Positions 10,599 to 21,840 of a DNA stretch of 64,000 bases are shown in pieces. Made by a program: the position numbers and the translations under genes. The notes beneath the pieces are model-generated. The model saw only the letters and a list, made by a program, of their open reading frames with translations. It ran no database searches and was not told the origin of the DNA. The stretch comes from Oxyruncus cristatus (Eukaryota > Chordata > Aves > Passeriformes > Cotingidae): NCBI GenBank assembly GCA_013399855.1, contig VXAY01006781.1:105685-169684 (forward strand), given 5' to 3'. Numbering within the stretch: the stretch's first letter is position 1; every line of letters starts with the position of its first letter.

Positions 10599-11769
10599 GT
10601 GTTGGAAAATCAGCAAATAGGGTTGGGGTTTAGGCAACAAACTCTGCAGGGTGTTTAAAGTACTGTTTCAGTCTACAAAGAGAAGATCTTATGGAATGAA
10701 ACTTCTCTACAGGTAATTTCATAATATCTGCCATTTGCTCATATTTACGAATTTATAATTGTGCCCATTTCTCAGCCACAGCAGTACAGAAAGGGGCTGG
10801 TGTGTCAGAAGAGTTGAGATCTATATTACCTCAGAGTGCAACTGGACCTTACTGATGCAAAACTGCAGAGTAGCTAAGCTGAAAGTAAGTGAAACGTCAT
10901 TTCAGTCTTTTGGTTTCCAAAGGGAGCTGTTTTCCTGAATTCATTCAGTAATACACAGTTGGCTAATATACTGATATTATCAGTTCAAATAATTCTATAA
11001 TTTGAAAATAAATGTAAAGAAGCCAATTCAGATGCCTGTAGGACTGAAATCCTGGTTCTTAAAAGCTGAAATAGCAGAGAATTCAAGATGTTAGTGTAGC
11101 CACGGTATTTTAACATTATCAAACTGTCTTAAAGAAAAGGCTGTACAGTCCAGACCCTTAAGGCATAAGGAGCTGGGATCAGAGTCATATTGGAGAGCCT
11201 GATGATGGGAATATGGTATGATATAGTCTGTTTGCTTAACTGTGAATGTCTAAAGAATCTTTTTTCCTAGAATTAAGTGTCAGAAGATTCAATTAAGGCT
11301 GTTTTGAACTCCACCTGTGCTCAGGATCCCTCTCCTATTCTTTTCTGGCTTAGATTTTACTTCTTTTCTGCAGGGTTCCTTACAATATTTAGTGGGGTCT
11401 TTTTGTTTTTCTGGGTTTTTGTTTGGTTTTTGTTTGTTTGTTTTGTCTGATTTTTCTTGTTTTGTTTTTGTTTGTTTGATTTTTTTCTTTTTAATCATGT
11501 TTAAAGACTTAACAACACTCTCAAGTCTCTCTTTGTTAATTGGCAAACCTCTTAGTCAATGGAATTTATCCATGCTCAGGCTCAGCTCTTCACTTTGTGT
11601 TTTTCCACTATCACCAAACGTGTCCACGCATATAGCCTGCACGGATGTAGCTGTTACTCCTAGAAAGTTTCCTGAAGTAGTGGGACTTACTGGTCCTCAG
11701 CATGAACTGAGACTTTTCCACTGAGTTGCAATAGGGTAAAAGTTTTATTACTTGTAAGGAAAAAAAAAA
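10599..11769. other. Unassigned sequence with a TTTG-rich tract
   Basis: No gene recognised. A pyrimidine/G-rich low-complexity tract lies at 11397-11493 (GTTT repeats with T runs); it creates the open frames at 11289-11546 (minus) and 11317-11724 (plus), whose low-complexity products I do not regard as real. Confidence 0.5.
11397..11493. repeat. T-rich (TTTG)n low-complexity tract
   Basis: Repeated GTTT/TTTG units with T runs, about 97 bases, imperfect throughout. Confidence 0.8.
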
Positions 11770-11970
11770 AAATCACCATCATGAGGATTATCAAACACTG
11801 GAACAGGCTTCCAGAGAGACAGTGTGAAATATCAGCCCTTTGGGATAATCAGAAGCTGATTGGACAAGATTCTGAAAAATCTACTCTTCAGCTCTTCTGT
11901 TCTGAGCAGGAGACTGGACTAGAAACTTCCAAAGCTCCCTTCCAATCTATGCAATACCATCATTCTGATG
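11770..11970 (+). mobile_element. CR1 LINE 3' end fragment
   Basis: The start parallels the conserved CR1 C-terminal coding segment (ATCAAACACTGGAACAGGCT, as in VxKHWNRLP), and the 3' UTR-like part has GACTAGAAACTTCC followed by CTCCCTTCCAATC. It ends near a degenerate ATTCTGATG. Severely 5'-truncated and diverged. Confidence 0.75.
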
Positions 11971-12739
11971 TTATAAATAAGAGCTCGGCAAACTGTTAAA
12001 AAACACCTCTAGCAACATCAGCATAGTAGCACAAATGCACTCCAGCCTAAAAACGGAAGTGACAGGGGTTTTTTTTAATATTGGCTCATACTCTTCTCAA
12101 CTAAGGAGTATCCTGTATAACTGAGGCAAAGTAATCCAGAGGAGCCATACCCCACTGTAAGGAAGTTACTGTACCGGCAATCTGCATGGTTCTCCATTTA
12201 ACAAATCCCATATGGGAAACAGCTATGGATGGATTTTCCTACTGGCTGGTGATTCTTGCTTTTGTTAAGGCTTCACAATGCCATGACAACCAAAGAAGTT
12301 TAGGAGAATCCTCATGATACATTGAGTTCAATCAGGGGCCAGGACAGTACATATAGGGTTTTGATCCCATAATCTTTTAATTCCTGCCCTTCATCTCTAC
12401 CAGTCTTCTGTGTGTGCTGATGGGTGACAATCAAGGTTTTGACAATTACTGTATTTAGCACTTTTCAACTTGTTCTCTCAAGTTAATGATAGTGCCTGTC
12501 AAAGAGAGGAGATCAATGCTGTGAGACTGCAATTGAGAACCTTCATCTCAGGTCCGTCAATGTCCCTCAAGAAGGTCTCCATAACATTCGGCATTTTTGG
12601 ATCCAGTGGCACATCCAACAGAACGGTAATGTTATTCTGGAAGTGGGCAGGGCAAATGTTAGCATGGAGATTTTTTAGACAACAGAACTGCAAATTTTAT
12701 TGTATGAGGGGAAGCAACTGCATATCCGCCTTGCCTGTT
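11971..12739. other. Unassigned sequence upstream of the solo LTR
   Basis: No recognised element. Opposite-strand open frames of 105 codons (12470-12787, plus) and 64 codons (12499-12693, minus) overlap. Neither shows a motif I know. Confidence 0.35.
12735..12739 (+). repeat. Target-site duplication of solo LTR, left
   Basis: CTGTT, matching CTGCT at 13312-13316 in four of five positions. Five bases is the usual duplication length for ERVL integrations. Confidence 0.65.
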
Positions 12740-12989
12740 TGTGCTGGTTTTGGCTGGGGTAGCATTAAATTTCTTCACAGTGCTTAGTATGTTTTAGATT
12801 TGTGCTGAACACAATCTTGATAATATAATGGTGTTTTTGTAATTGCTGGGCAGTATTTACACAGAGCCAAGGCCTTTTCTTTGAACTTCCACTCCGGCAA
12901 GAAGATTGGGAGTACATGGAATGGGAAGAGACACAGCCAGGAGAGGTGACCCAAAATTGATGAAAGGGATATTCCATACCTATTCCATA

Positions 12990-13013
12990 TGACATCATGC
13001 TCAGTACATAAAG
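12990..13013 (+). promoter_or_regulatory. LTR promoter core: CRE-like TGACATCA and TATA-like box
   Basis: TGACATCA (one base from the palindromic CRE TGACGTCA, as expected after CpG decay) precedes TACATAAAG by eight bases. This is the U3 promoter end of the solo LTR. Activity today is unknown. Confidence 0.5.
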
Positions 13014-13184
13014 TGGGGGGAAGAAAGAGAAAGGGGGAGAAGTTTGGACTTGTCTTCCCAAGTCACCATCACGCATGATGGGGCCCTGCTCTCCTTGAGA
13101 TGGCTGAACATCTGCTTGACCATGGGAAACAACGAATTAATTCCTTGTTTTGTTTTGCTTGTGTGCATATCTTTTGTTTACCCT

Positions 13185-13190
13185 ATTAAA
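13185..13190 (+). promoter_or_regulatory. LTR polyadenylation signal ATTAAA
   Basis: ATTAAA about 175 bases downstream of the TATA-like box, inside the LTR, consistent with the R region. Confidence 0.5.
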
Positions 13191-13311
13191 CTCTCTTCAT
13201 CTCAACCCATGCGTTTGCTGGCTTTCACCCTTCCAATTCTCTACCTGCTAGTGGGAGAGTGAACGAGTGGCTGTGTGGGGCTTGGCTGCTGGCTGGGGTT
13301 ACACCACAACA

Positions 13312-13316
13312 CTGCT
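13312..13316 (+). repeat. Target-site duplication of solo LTR, right
   Basis: CTGCT, paired with CTGTT at 12735-12739. Confidence 0.65.
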
Positions 13317-16300
13317 GCCACACCTGTCTGAAATAAAAGTCCTACTGAATGTAAAGCAGAGCTGAGGTTTGTACAGTAACTGTGTTGTGAAAGTATTCAC
13401 TTGCTACATGTAAATCTTACATCTTATGGCTGACTGAGAATACCTATTATTGAAACACAGAAAAGCTTTTTCATCTGATTGTTATAAATATTTGCACCCA
13501 ATCAGAAAAGAATGAGTATTGTGCATAAGGAACAGGAAATTGGATTAGTAAAATTATAAGAAATGATCACTTAAATCTAAATTATAGTTGGTTAGACTTT
13601 GGAACATTATTCAAGCAAAGAAAAAGGCTAAATTCACTGAATGAGTTTTTTGCTTTGCATGATTTACTCTTCTGTACCATTTGTCATCTGTTTTGGAATA
13701 GGGCTATGTACAATTTTTGAAGAGAAAATACAAATACATGATTATGTTGACAAGATGTAGCTGTGTCCTATCCACCATATGCATATTACTTATAAGCTAC
13801 AGGAGGAGAGTTCATTCAGTATGGTTGTGGCTGAGAGTTATTTTTACCTAAAAACTCTGATTTGTATATGTAACATACAAGTTTTATACAGCGGGTATTT
13901 CAAATTTTGATTTTTTAAAATAATTACTCTGACAGACTGAGGGTTTTAAATGAATTAATTACACTACCTATAACCTAATAAAACCATGTTAATAATTTAA
14001 GTATTTTGCAATTTCCTAATTTTAGTTTATACTTTTTCTTATTTTTAATTTATTTATTTTTTTTTAATATCAGAAACATCTCCGATTTGTGGTAAATCCT
14101 TCTTAACTGGGATACTGTATTACATGCCTGCTTAAGTAAATACTTAAGTATTTTATTTAATTTATGTTAAGTGATTTTTCACATTATATTTCTACACTTT
14201 CTAATGAAATTAATATTCCTCTGAAACTTGGGAATTCTTTAATGCTGCTGTTCTTTATTAAACAAGCCTTCTGTGTGCAAGCCATATAGAGGGGAGACAG
14301 ACCAGTAAAACGCTTTTTGGCATTTTGCACATCAGCAGTTAGCTAGTGTCAATTTGATTCTTTCCTCCACATGTTGAAACACAGCTCAGAGCATTAAAGT
14401 CATTCTCCAGTGATTGGGACAAAAGTAGGTTAGTAGAGTGGGTTGCTAGGAAACCGGTGTCAGCGTCATCTATGACCTTGCAGAGCATAAAGAGACTGTA
14501 TAGATTTATTGAGCTCTGTGCCACATTGTCTAAGTCCTCTGCTTGGCTGTCTTACTCTATTTCCATCTGCCAGCGCGCTGTTGTGCTCCCTCACACATGG
14601 ACACACGCCTTCCTCCCCGAAAGCAGCCATGTACAAGGAGGAGCACCTCTGCTTCTTGAGAGTTCTTAAAACATCACTGTTATTATTCTGCTGCATTAAG
14701 CTACAGCACAGTCTCTTAGCTAACTAGACACAGAGAAAGCAGCATAAGAGAAGCCACATCCTTTTAACCACTGGCTTCTTCACACTGTGGCTGTAAGAAA
14801 TATCAGTTGTGCTGGAAACAGCGTAATGAAAAATGTATAAACAACACAGAGTAATTTTGCTGTCACATTCAAAACATATTTTCAAAATTGCATCCACAGT
14901 TTTCACAGCTGAGGTGACTTAAGGTTAAACACTCACATACTGTAGGGAGCTGTGGCACTCTGTCATCTTCCTGACTGCTTTTTTAGGAACAGCTGAAGGC
15001 AGCAGGTAGGAACAGAATCAAATGAAAATATGATACTCACAGAAAGAAAACATTAGAAAAAAATCCTTTAGATGTGAAAAATCTTCCTGTTATAAGAATT
15101 TCTCTTCCCCTTAGGGAGCTTTAGGTGTTTACTATTTGAATGTTGATGATTGCACTCTAGAATTAGAAATGACGTTCAGTGAGGGCCAGATCATGAAATC
15201 CCAGTCAGTTAATGTTAATATTTTTCTTGAGAGAAAAGGACCACATGTAAAAATTTCAATTTAAATGTACTGTGTTGGGTCCCTGGATGGATGTATGGTC
15301 CTTTCCACAGCTCATAATGCATATATGCTATTTTGTTATGGAGAAATATATGTAATAGCAAAAATTATCTTTAGGAAGGAAAGAACCACTTTTCCTATGC
15401 AACCAAATTATCCATATTGCTTTCCTTCTCCCTGTTAGGTTCCAAACGAGTGCTAGAGCAGGTCACTCTGTGAATACCAATAAATTCTGGTTGCATCACC
15501 GCAGCTGGAAAGGCCTTCTCAGAGGCAACTGCTTGCTTCTTGCATTCAAACCCCGGGACCCCTTTGTAGAGCATCTCAACTGACTGCATCTGCCTTAGAG
15601 GTTCTCAGGTGCCAGGGTGAGTACTGGAGCAATGTAATGCTAAATGCTGTGTGGCTCAGTGCTGACAATGGATAAGGCTCCTTAATAGTCCCAGTAAAAA
15701 GTAAGAAATGAAGTGGTTGTTCATTTTTTATTACTCCCTCTCATGTTATATAACAGAAAAATGGCAGAAATAGTAATGAATTAGGCAATTCTATTCCTTC
15801 TATTAGTAGCTTTTGAATCATTATGTGTGACGGGCCACAGAACTGAGATACAGAAAGTGCTCTGTTGCCCAGCATGGCCTATCAGCAGAATTCAGAGTGT
15901 ACTGTGCAATCCAGGCCCTAGCCCACCCCAGTGATCCACCTAGCTCCTTAGGCAACTATGACCATTTCAGACACAAAATCCTGTGGAATGCTCACATGTT
16001 TGCAATTGGGCATATCTGCAGGCATCTCTACCATATTAAGAGACTGAGGATTTGTCACTACTCACTCAACATTTGATTCAGAAACTATGCCTCTTGAAAT
16101 GCCAAACTCCCCCTAAAGGTCATTCCACTAGGTGTATTCAGACATAGGCTGATGTCAAGCAGCCCTCAATTTGGCACACTACCTAACTGTCATGGACATA
16201 GTCATAATCTCTGTTTCTGCCGTGTTCTCAAGTCTGTCAGGTGATTAAACAAAGACTGCCCTAACTTCTTCATACATTCTACACTATTTACATCATTGGG

Positions 16301-17414
16301 CTAATATGGATCCCCAGGTGTACAATGACATAGTAGTTCAAATTTTTTTTTCTCATATTTTTGATAATCCATATTGAACTTTGTCCACAGGTGGCAGAAT
16401 AACCATATAGTTCCCCTCAGTTTATAAGCAGATAAACATTGACAGAGTCATTGAAAGCCTCTCAGCAGGATAGAAAAAAGTATGTTTTGAGACCTTCAAG
16501 CTCCAGTTGGGAGAAAGAAGACACATAGAAGAAAAATCCATAGCCTTAAGAGAGACCTGAGTGAAAGGAAGCTGCTCATATCCCAGCCTGCAAGCAGTTC
16601 GGCTTTCCAGGGCTCTGATGCAGGCCAAAGCATGAGTTGTCACTTTTGCGGTTTTGTGTGCTACACAGCTGGCTGCAAACTGTGCCTTAAGTGATGGGAT
16701 TTTGATTAGGAGTATAACCATAATAGAGTCCTCTAATCTCACTTGAAAATAAGGTAGTATAACTTTCCATGAACAGAGAGACTATGCCTCTCTAATCTGA
16801 TTAGATTAGGAAAGGAAAAGTTTACATATAAAAAAAAAATTAAAGAAAAAATACTTAAGTATAAATCTACACCACTGCCAAACTTTTATTTTCCCACAGT
16901 TTTAGTTTCCATATCTCCCTTAAAGAAAAAAAAATTGTCTTGAAAGTGAATACTATCTCAGAAAAAGGATTTCCTCACCACAATTCTATTGCCTCTATGC
17001 AAAGCAAGAGATTGAGTTGCTGTCAGGGTTAGACAGCACATAGTCTGAAGTTGTATATAATTAGTGTCTGAAAATCAAAGTTGTGTTACTGCCGGTCTTA
17101 TTCAGAGCAATAAGATCTGGTGTATTCTCGATTGTCTTTTAAAGCAACAATTAAAATAATAATGAGCAATTTCCCTTTTGCCTCATTTGGATTAAAGTTA
17201 ATCTGAGGTTATCTCTATATTAATAAGTTAAGAGGGAGCCCAGAAATACTATTATCTATACTTAACTCCCAGAATAGTCAGTACCATGCTTTGACTTCTG
17301 CCCAAAAGTACTCCCTACTGCCACTGGATGTTGCTCTCAATTTGGAGCACTGCAAGGAACATTACCATTAAGGACTATGCATACAATTACAATGTCTTAG
17401 AAGCTACAGGGGCA
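13317..17414. other. AT-rich unique sequence, no element recognised
   Basis: Scattered short frames only (for example 14457-14727 on both strands, 15395-15589 minus, 16422-16742 minus), none with a known motif. A slightly GC-richer island is at 14550-14660. I see no splice-bounded exon. Confidence 0.4.
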
Positions 17415-18819
17415 TAGGGCTGGGGTGTCCCATGCTAGATGGGTATGAAGGATGCCATGGGAAACAAATAGGAGGAATTACAGATCTGTGTGTTGTTGTG
17501 AGCTTTGATCTTACTGGGACTGTGGAGGTGTTGCGGGATGGTTCATATTTCTGGGATACTTCAGTGGAAAGACACAAGATGTTTAGGATGGACAAGGTGG
17601 GAAGATGAAGAATTAGAGTTGCTCTTTATGGGAAAGAACAGTTTTCTGGAGTTCTGTCAAGAGATGGATGATGAGACAACTGACACTTTATGGTAGGGAT
17701 TGGATTAAAAAGCAGACCAGCATGGTAACACATGGTAGTGAGTATCTGTTGCAGGCTCCTTAAACAGGAGTAGTGGTTAAGGCCTATCACAGTTAGCTTG
17801 AAGTAGCTCCACATTCACAGGACCGGATTTGTAAGGGGAAATTCAACCTCCCTTATAGCTGCTGTAAGAACAACGCAATAGGCCATAAACAATCCAGGAG
17901 TTTCCTGATGACAAATTCCTGACCAGTGCTCTGCTGGACTTTGAGATGCAAATGTCAAAGGCAGTCTTGTTTGCAATGACTACAAGATAGTGGAGTTCAT
18001 ATTTATGAAAGGAGGGAACAGGCTGTGTTGTTCTGTTGGAGGGGAGTAACGTTCTACAGAGGAGTGTGGACTAGATCATGGGGATGAGGTTAATTGTATG
18101 AGGGTCAACAATTGTGCTGGGTCCTGCCCTTGGGTCACAACAACCCCATGAAGCACTACAGGCTTGGGTATTACTGTCTGGAAAGCTGCTGGGTGGTAAA
18201 CACTGGGAAGTGCTGGTCAAGAGCATCCTTAGCTTGGATCAGCAATAATGTGGCCAGCAGGACTGGGACAGTAATTTTCCCCCTGTGCCTGGCACTTGTA
18301 AGGTTGCAACTTGAGTCCTGTGTCCAGTTCTGGGTCCCTCAGTACAAGAAAGACTTTGAGGTGCTGGAACAAGTCTGCTGGAGGCATTGAAACTGGTAAA
18401 GGATCTGGGCCACAGCTCTTAGAAGGAGTGGCTGAGGGAGCTGCTGAATTTATACTGGAGAAAAGGAGGCTCAAGGGGGAAGCCCTATTGCTCTCTACAA
18501 CTACCTGAAAGGAGGTTGTAGAGAGTCAGTCTCGTCTTCCAGATAACAAGTCACAGGTTGAGAGGACATGTCTATAAGCTGTGCCAGGGAGGTTTGGACT
18601 GGATATTTGGAAATATTTCTGTAACAAAAAGGTTTGTTAAGCATTGGAACAGGTTGCCCAGGGAAGGGAATGAGTCACTATCCCTGGACATTTCTAGAAG
18701 ACCCGTGGATGTGGTGCTTAGCATCACGGTTTAGTGGTGGACTTGGTAATGTAAGGTTAAAGATTGGACTTGATAATTTTAAGGATATTTTCCAAAATAA
18801 AAATTCTATGATTCTATAA
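17415..18819 (+). mobile_element. CR1 LINE with large internal deletion
   Basis: The 5' part (17415-about 18035) parallels the CR1 endonuclease domain: LTGTVEVLRDGSYFWD near 17510-17560, then GKFNLP at 17836-17853, the counterpart of GDFNLP with Asp changed to Lys. It then jumps from the end of the endonuclease to the post-catalytic RT region at about 18055, so roughly the linker plus RT palm are missing. The 3' part includes a GHNNPMKHYRLG segment near 18135-18170, RPQLES-like residues, and a conventional 3' UTR ending in ATTCTATGATTCTATAAG. The 3' UTR (GTGGACTTGGTAATGTAAGG) is of a type different from that of the CR1 at 22 kb, so these are different subfamilies. Confidence 0.85.
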
Positions 18820-19156
18820 GAGGAGAGCATACAGAAGGTAGAAGGAAGCATGGGAAATCTGAGAGGAGTATGTAGGTTCAGAGATATGCATATACATAAT
18901 ACTCAGAGATATAGTTAGGAAAGGCAAAGCTCATCCTGTGTGTGGTGACAAAAGCAATAAGAAAGGCATATATAAGTACACATGTAGTAAAAGAAGACTG
19001 ACAACATGTGTGCCCACTCCTGAATGGGGCAGGGGTGATGCTGATACAGAACATGGAAAAGGGTGAGATCTTGAATGTCTTCTTTGCCTCAGTCCTTATT
19101 AGAAAGATCAGTCTTCAGAAACTGAAGCTGGGAAGTAGTGTGTGAGTCTGGAGCAA
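18820..19156 (+). mobile_element. CR1 LINE, left part of a copy split by an LTR
   Basis: ORF2 linker between endonuclease and reverse transcriptase: KKGIYKYTCSKRR near 18959-18997 and GEILNVFFASV near 19052-19085, in shifted frames. It stops abruptly at AGCAA (19152-19156), where the LTR begins, and resumes at 20449 in the same CR1 register. Its 5' edge directly abuts the octamer tail of the preceding CR1. Confidence 0.8.
19152..19156 (+). repeat. Target-site duplication AGCAA, left
   Basis: AGCAA, perfectly repeated at 20449-20453. It lies in CR1 sequence on both sides. Confidence 0.9.
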
Positions 19157-19277
19157 TGTCAAAGGTTTAGCACCTTGCTTTCTGCACGGTTTTTATCAAC
19201 CCATAAATTTTACTAATAAGTAAGAAGAGTTCGCATAGACAAAACAGATCTCCTTGACATGGGGATTAATATAAGAA

Positions 19278-19283
19278 TTTATT
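19278..19283 (-). promoter_or_regulatory. LTR polyadenylation signal AATAAA (minus strand)
   Basis: TTTATT on the plus strand. The short TATA-to-AATAAA distance is typical of compact retroviral R regions. Confidence 0.5.
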
Positions 19284-19311
19284 GCTGCACGATAAGAACT
19301 AAGGAAATACT

Positions 19312-19317
19312 TATATA
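19312..19317 (-). promoter_or_regulatory. LTR TATA box (minus strand)
   Basis: TATATA read on the minus strand within the LTR, upstream of AATAAA at 19278-19283. Used to orient the element. Confidence 0.5.
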
Positions 19318-20448
19318 TACAACTCTAACTAGTTTTCTTTATAATAACAAACCTACATATTTACAAATACCACTCCTCCTTCTTTTCCTTAAAAGCAGTC
19401 CAGAGGAAGAAGGAGAAGGGAAAATCTTTAAGGTTACAGCTCTAAACCACCGCAGCTCGAAAATCTCTCTCTCTCTCTCTTCATCAGAATGCAAGGGAGT
19501 TTGCCTCCCACCTCTAGCCGCTTGTTCACAGCTGCTGAGGGTTTATGATGGGCTTCAAGGGAACACTCGTATCACCATGTCGTCATCAATGGAGTATAGG
19601 GCTCCGTGGATGTTCCTTCTACAAGGAGTTTCAGGGGGTTTCCTGAGGGTTATCACCGCTCCTCGGGTGACAGGGGTTCTGGTTTCTTTTGGTTCAGTCC
19701 ATACCCGAGATCTCTCTTTCCGGTGCTATGCTGCTCCAAGTAGCCTCCTCTTTTGCTCTCTGGAATTCTGACTTTCTGCTTTTGGCCAGATGCCCAATCT
19801 TGGCTCTCGGCCACAGCTGGCCACTCCAACTTGCCACTGTTCCCCCATTTGCAGTGAAAGGAGTCATTTGCCATCACACCCGGTCCAAAATTGCAATATT
19901 GGGAGTTTATTGTAAGGCTCAGCTTTGGACAAAGTCCCAAGGTTGTCAGGGGCTCAGCCCCTCCAAGGAGAGTTCACTGACTTCTCTACCATTCCGTGGC
20001 TGCAATTCTTCTGCAGCTTGCTACATACAGTTTCCAAGTGATTCAGTTTTGGCCTCAAGCCATCTCTGCCCTCCCCTGGCCATCCAGGCCTCCAGTGGGG
20101 GGGACCTGTACGAAAGTTTCTTCACTCCAAATAATCTTCCACAGGTGGCAGGGGTTTTAGTTTTTAAGTCTTTTCCCCTACTGGAGGGGGAGAGGGGGCC
20201 CCCCCAGGCCTCTCCTCCCCCCTCCTGCTACACTGACCTTGGAGGCTACATTGCTATCTCCTATTCTCCCCTATTCTTGTCAAAGCTGGAATTTCTTCCT
20301 GCGCAACTCATCTTCTTTTCTGGTTTTGTGTTAAATATGTCATTCGTAGAGACATCACAAAAGTCTTTGATTGGCTACTTAGCCAGAATTTCACCTGAAG
20401 TTAACCATTCCCTATCCCAATACTGGGGGAATGGGCTAAACCATGACA

Positions 20449-20453
20449 AGCAA
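20449..20453 (+). repeat. Target-site duplication AGCAA, right
   Basis: Second copy of the duplication made when the LTR integrated. Confidence 0.9.
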
Positions 20454-21758
20454 GGAAGACTTACTCTGGATGAAAGTAGATCAAGTCAGGGAATACTTAA
20501 GCAAAATTGTCATACATAAGTCCATGGGCACTCAGATCTGGTACACCTGAGCATTGGGAGAGCTAGCAGATGTTTTTACAAGGATACTTTTGGCAATCTT
20601 TCAATGATCATGGCAATTTGGAGTAAAATCTGGAGGACAGCAAGTGTCACTTTTATCTTCAAAAAGCTCCAGAAGGAGGACCTTACAGACTGGTCTGCCT
20701 CTCTCAATTACCTATGAATGTGAGGGATCAGCTAAACTTCAAAACTATTTCCAGAGTCATGAAAGATATGGGGATGTTCAGGAGTAGCAAGAATGGATTC
20801 ACAAAGGGGAAGCCATACTTCACCTACCTAATAACCTTCTACAATGACTAGTTTGGTGGGTGAGGGAAGAGCAGCTGATACTGCCCACTTGACTTCAGCA
20901 AGGCCTTTGACACTGTATCCAAGTAGATCACTATAGAGAAACTAATGAAGAATAGCTAGATAAGCAGACAGTGAGATGGATTGAAAACCCACTGAATGGT
21001 CAGATCCAATGGTACAAAGCCTAGGTGAAGGCTAGTAACTAACATTGTACCCAAGAGGTCAATACTGATGATCTGGATGATGGGCCAAAGTGTAGCTTCA
21101 GCAAGTTTGCTGTTAACACAAAACTGAGAGCAGCACTCAATGCACCAGAGGATTATGCTGCCATCAGAGAGACCTCAACATGCTGGACAAATGGATTGAC
21201 AGGAACCTTATTAATTTCAGGAAAGGGAAGTGCAAAGTTCTTCTTCTGGGGAAGAATAACCCTATGCACCAATATATGCTGAGAGCCAATTGGCTGGAAA
21301 GCAGCTTCATAGCAAAGGCCCTGAGCTTCCTAGTGGAAATCAAGTTGAGCATGAACCCCTAATGCCCCTTTGTTGAAGACAGATCAACAATATCCTGGCC
21401 TGCATTAGGACTTGTGTTACCAGCAGATCAAGGGAAGTGATCCTTCCCCTCTCCTCAGCATTGATGAGGTCACACCCAGAGTCCCTAGGCCAACTCTGGA
21501 CTCCCAAGTACAGAATAGATACAGCCGTACTAGAGACAGGGCAGTGAAGGACCATGGAGATATTAAAGAACTTAAGCATCTTCTCTGAGGATGCTGTGAG
21601 AAAAGGCTGTGAGAGCTGGGTTTGTTCAGCTTTGAGTAAGAAGTCTTGGGAGGGATCTTCTCATGTGTACAAATACCTGAAGGGAGGGAACAAGAGGATG
21701 GAGCCAGGTGCTTTCTAGTCATTTCCAGTGACAGGACCAGAGGCAATGGGCACAAACA
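20449..21758 (+). mobile_element. CR1 LINE, right part of the copy split by an LTR
   Basis: It resumes at AGCAAGGAAGACTTACTCTG, the natural continuation of the left part (19156). RT segments follow in broken frames: HKSMGT near 20515-20535, a DFSKAFDTV-like stretch near 20890-20920, and an AKFADDT-like box decayed to a FAVNTKL-type reading near 21107-21130. Then come the GKCKVLLLGKNNPMHQY segment near 21225-21275 and the C-terminal SDRTRGNGHK near 21730-21760. No octamer tail follows. CR1 similarity ends or becomes doubtful near 21758, where the unassigned repeat block begins. Confidence 0.82.
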
Positions 21759-21840
21759 AATGTTGCCTAAAATCAGAAGGCAAAAAAAACTCCAGGCAAA
21801 TTTTGTAGAAACAAGATACAAAGCCAGTCTTTGACAAAGG

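Larger units (their letters stand above)
12740..13311 (+). mobile_element. Solo ERVL-type LTR
   Basis: A 572-bp LTR with TG start (TGTGCTGGTTTTGGCTGG) and CA end (GTTACACCACAACA), bounded by near-identical 5-bp duplications. Regulatory landmarks are in the expected order: a CRE/AP-1-like TGACATCA at 12990-12997, a TATA-like TACATAAAG at 13005-13013, and the polyadenylation signal ATTAAA at 13185-13190. There is no internal retroviral sequence on either side that joins it: the ERV at 7.3-10.6 kb is separated by a CR1 scrap and unrelated DNA, and this LTR has its own target duplication. It is therefore a solo LTR, the usual result of recombination between the two LTRs of a provirus. Confidence 0.88.
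19157..20448 (-). mobile_element. Solo LTR inserted in CR1
   Basis: A 1,292-bp insertion, precisely bounded. The ends are imperfect inverted repeats: left TGTCAAAGGTTTAGC, right GCTAAACCATGACA, complementary apart from one mismatch and one indel. Perfect 5-bp AGCAA duplications flank it. On the minus strand it has a TATA box (TATATA, 19312-19317) followed about 30 bases later by AATAAA (19278-19283), then a U5-like tail, so transcription would run on the minus strand. Neither gag-pol motifs nor a second LTR copy are seen inside, so it is a solo LTR. A 5-bp duplication suits ERVL-type integrase best, but the family is not named here. A (CT)n stretch lies at about 19460-19481. Confidence 0.85.

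Noticed and set aside
12499..12693. 64-codon minus-strand frame with a protein-like look
   Set aside because: No recognised motif, no extension on either side, and overlapping open frame on the other strand; not enough to call a gene or ERV piece.
7332..13311. One provirus with LTRs at 7.3 and 12.7 kb
   Set aside because: The LTR at 12740 has its own target duplication, differs in length and ends, and is separated from the pol fragment by a CR1 3' end and unrelated DNA.
19689..20519. 276-codon plus-strand open frame
   Set aside because: It lies antisense to the LTR and runs across the LTR/CR1 junction at 20448. A frame that spans an insertion edge and lacks any motif is chance.
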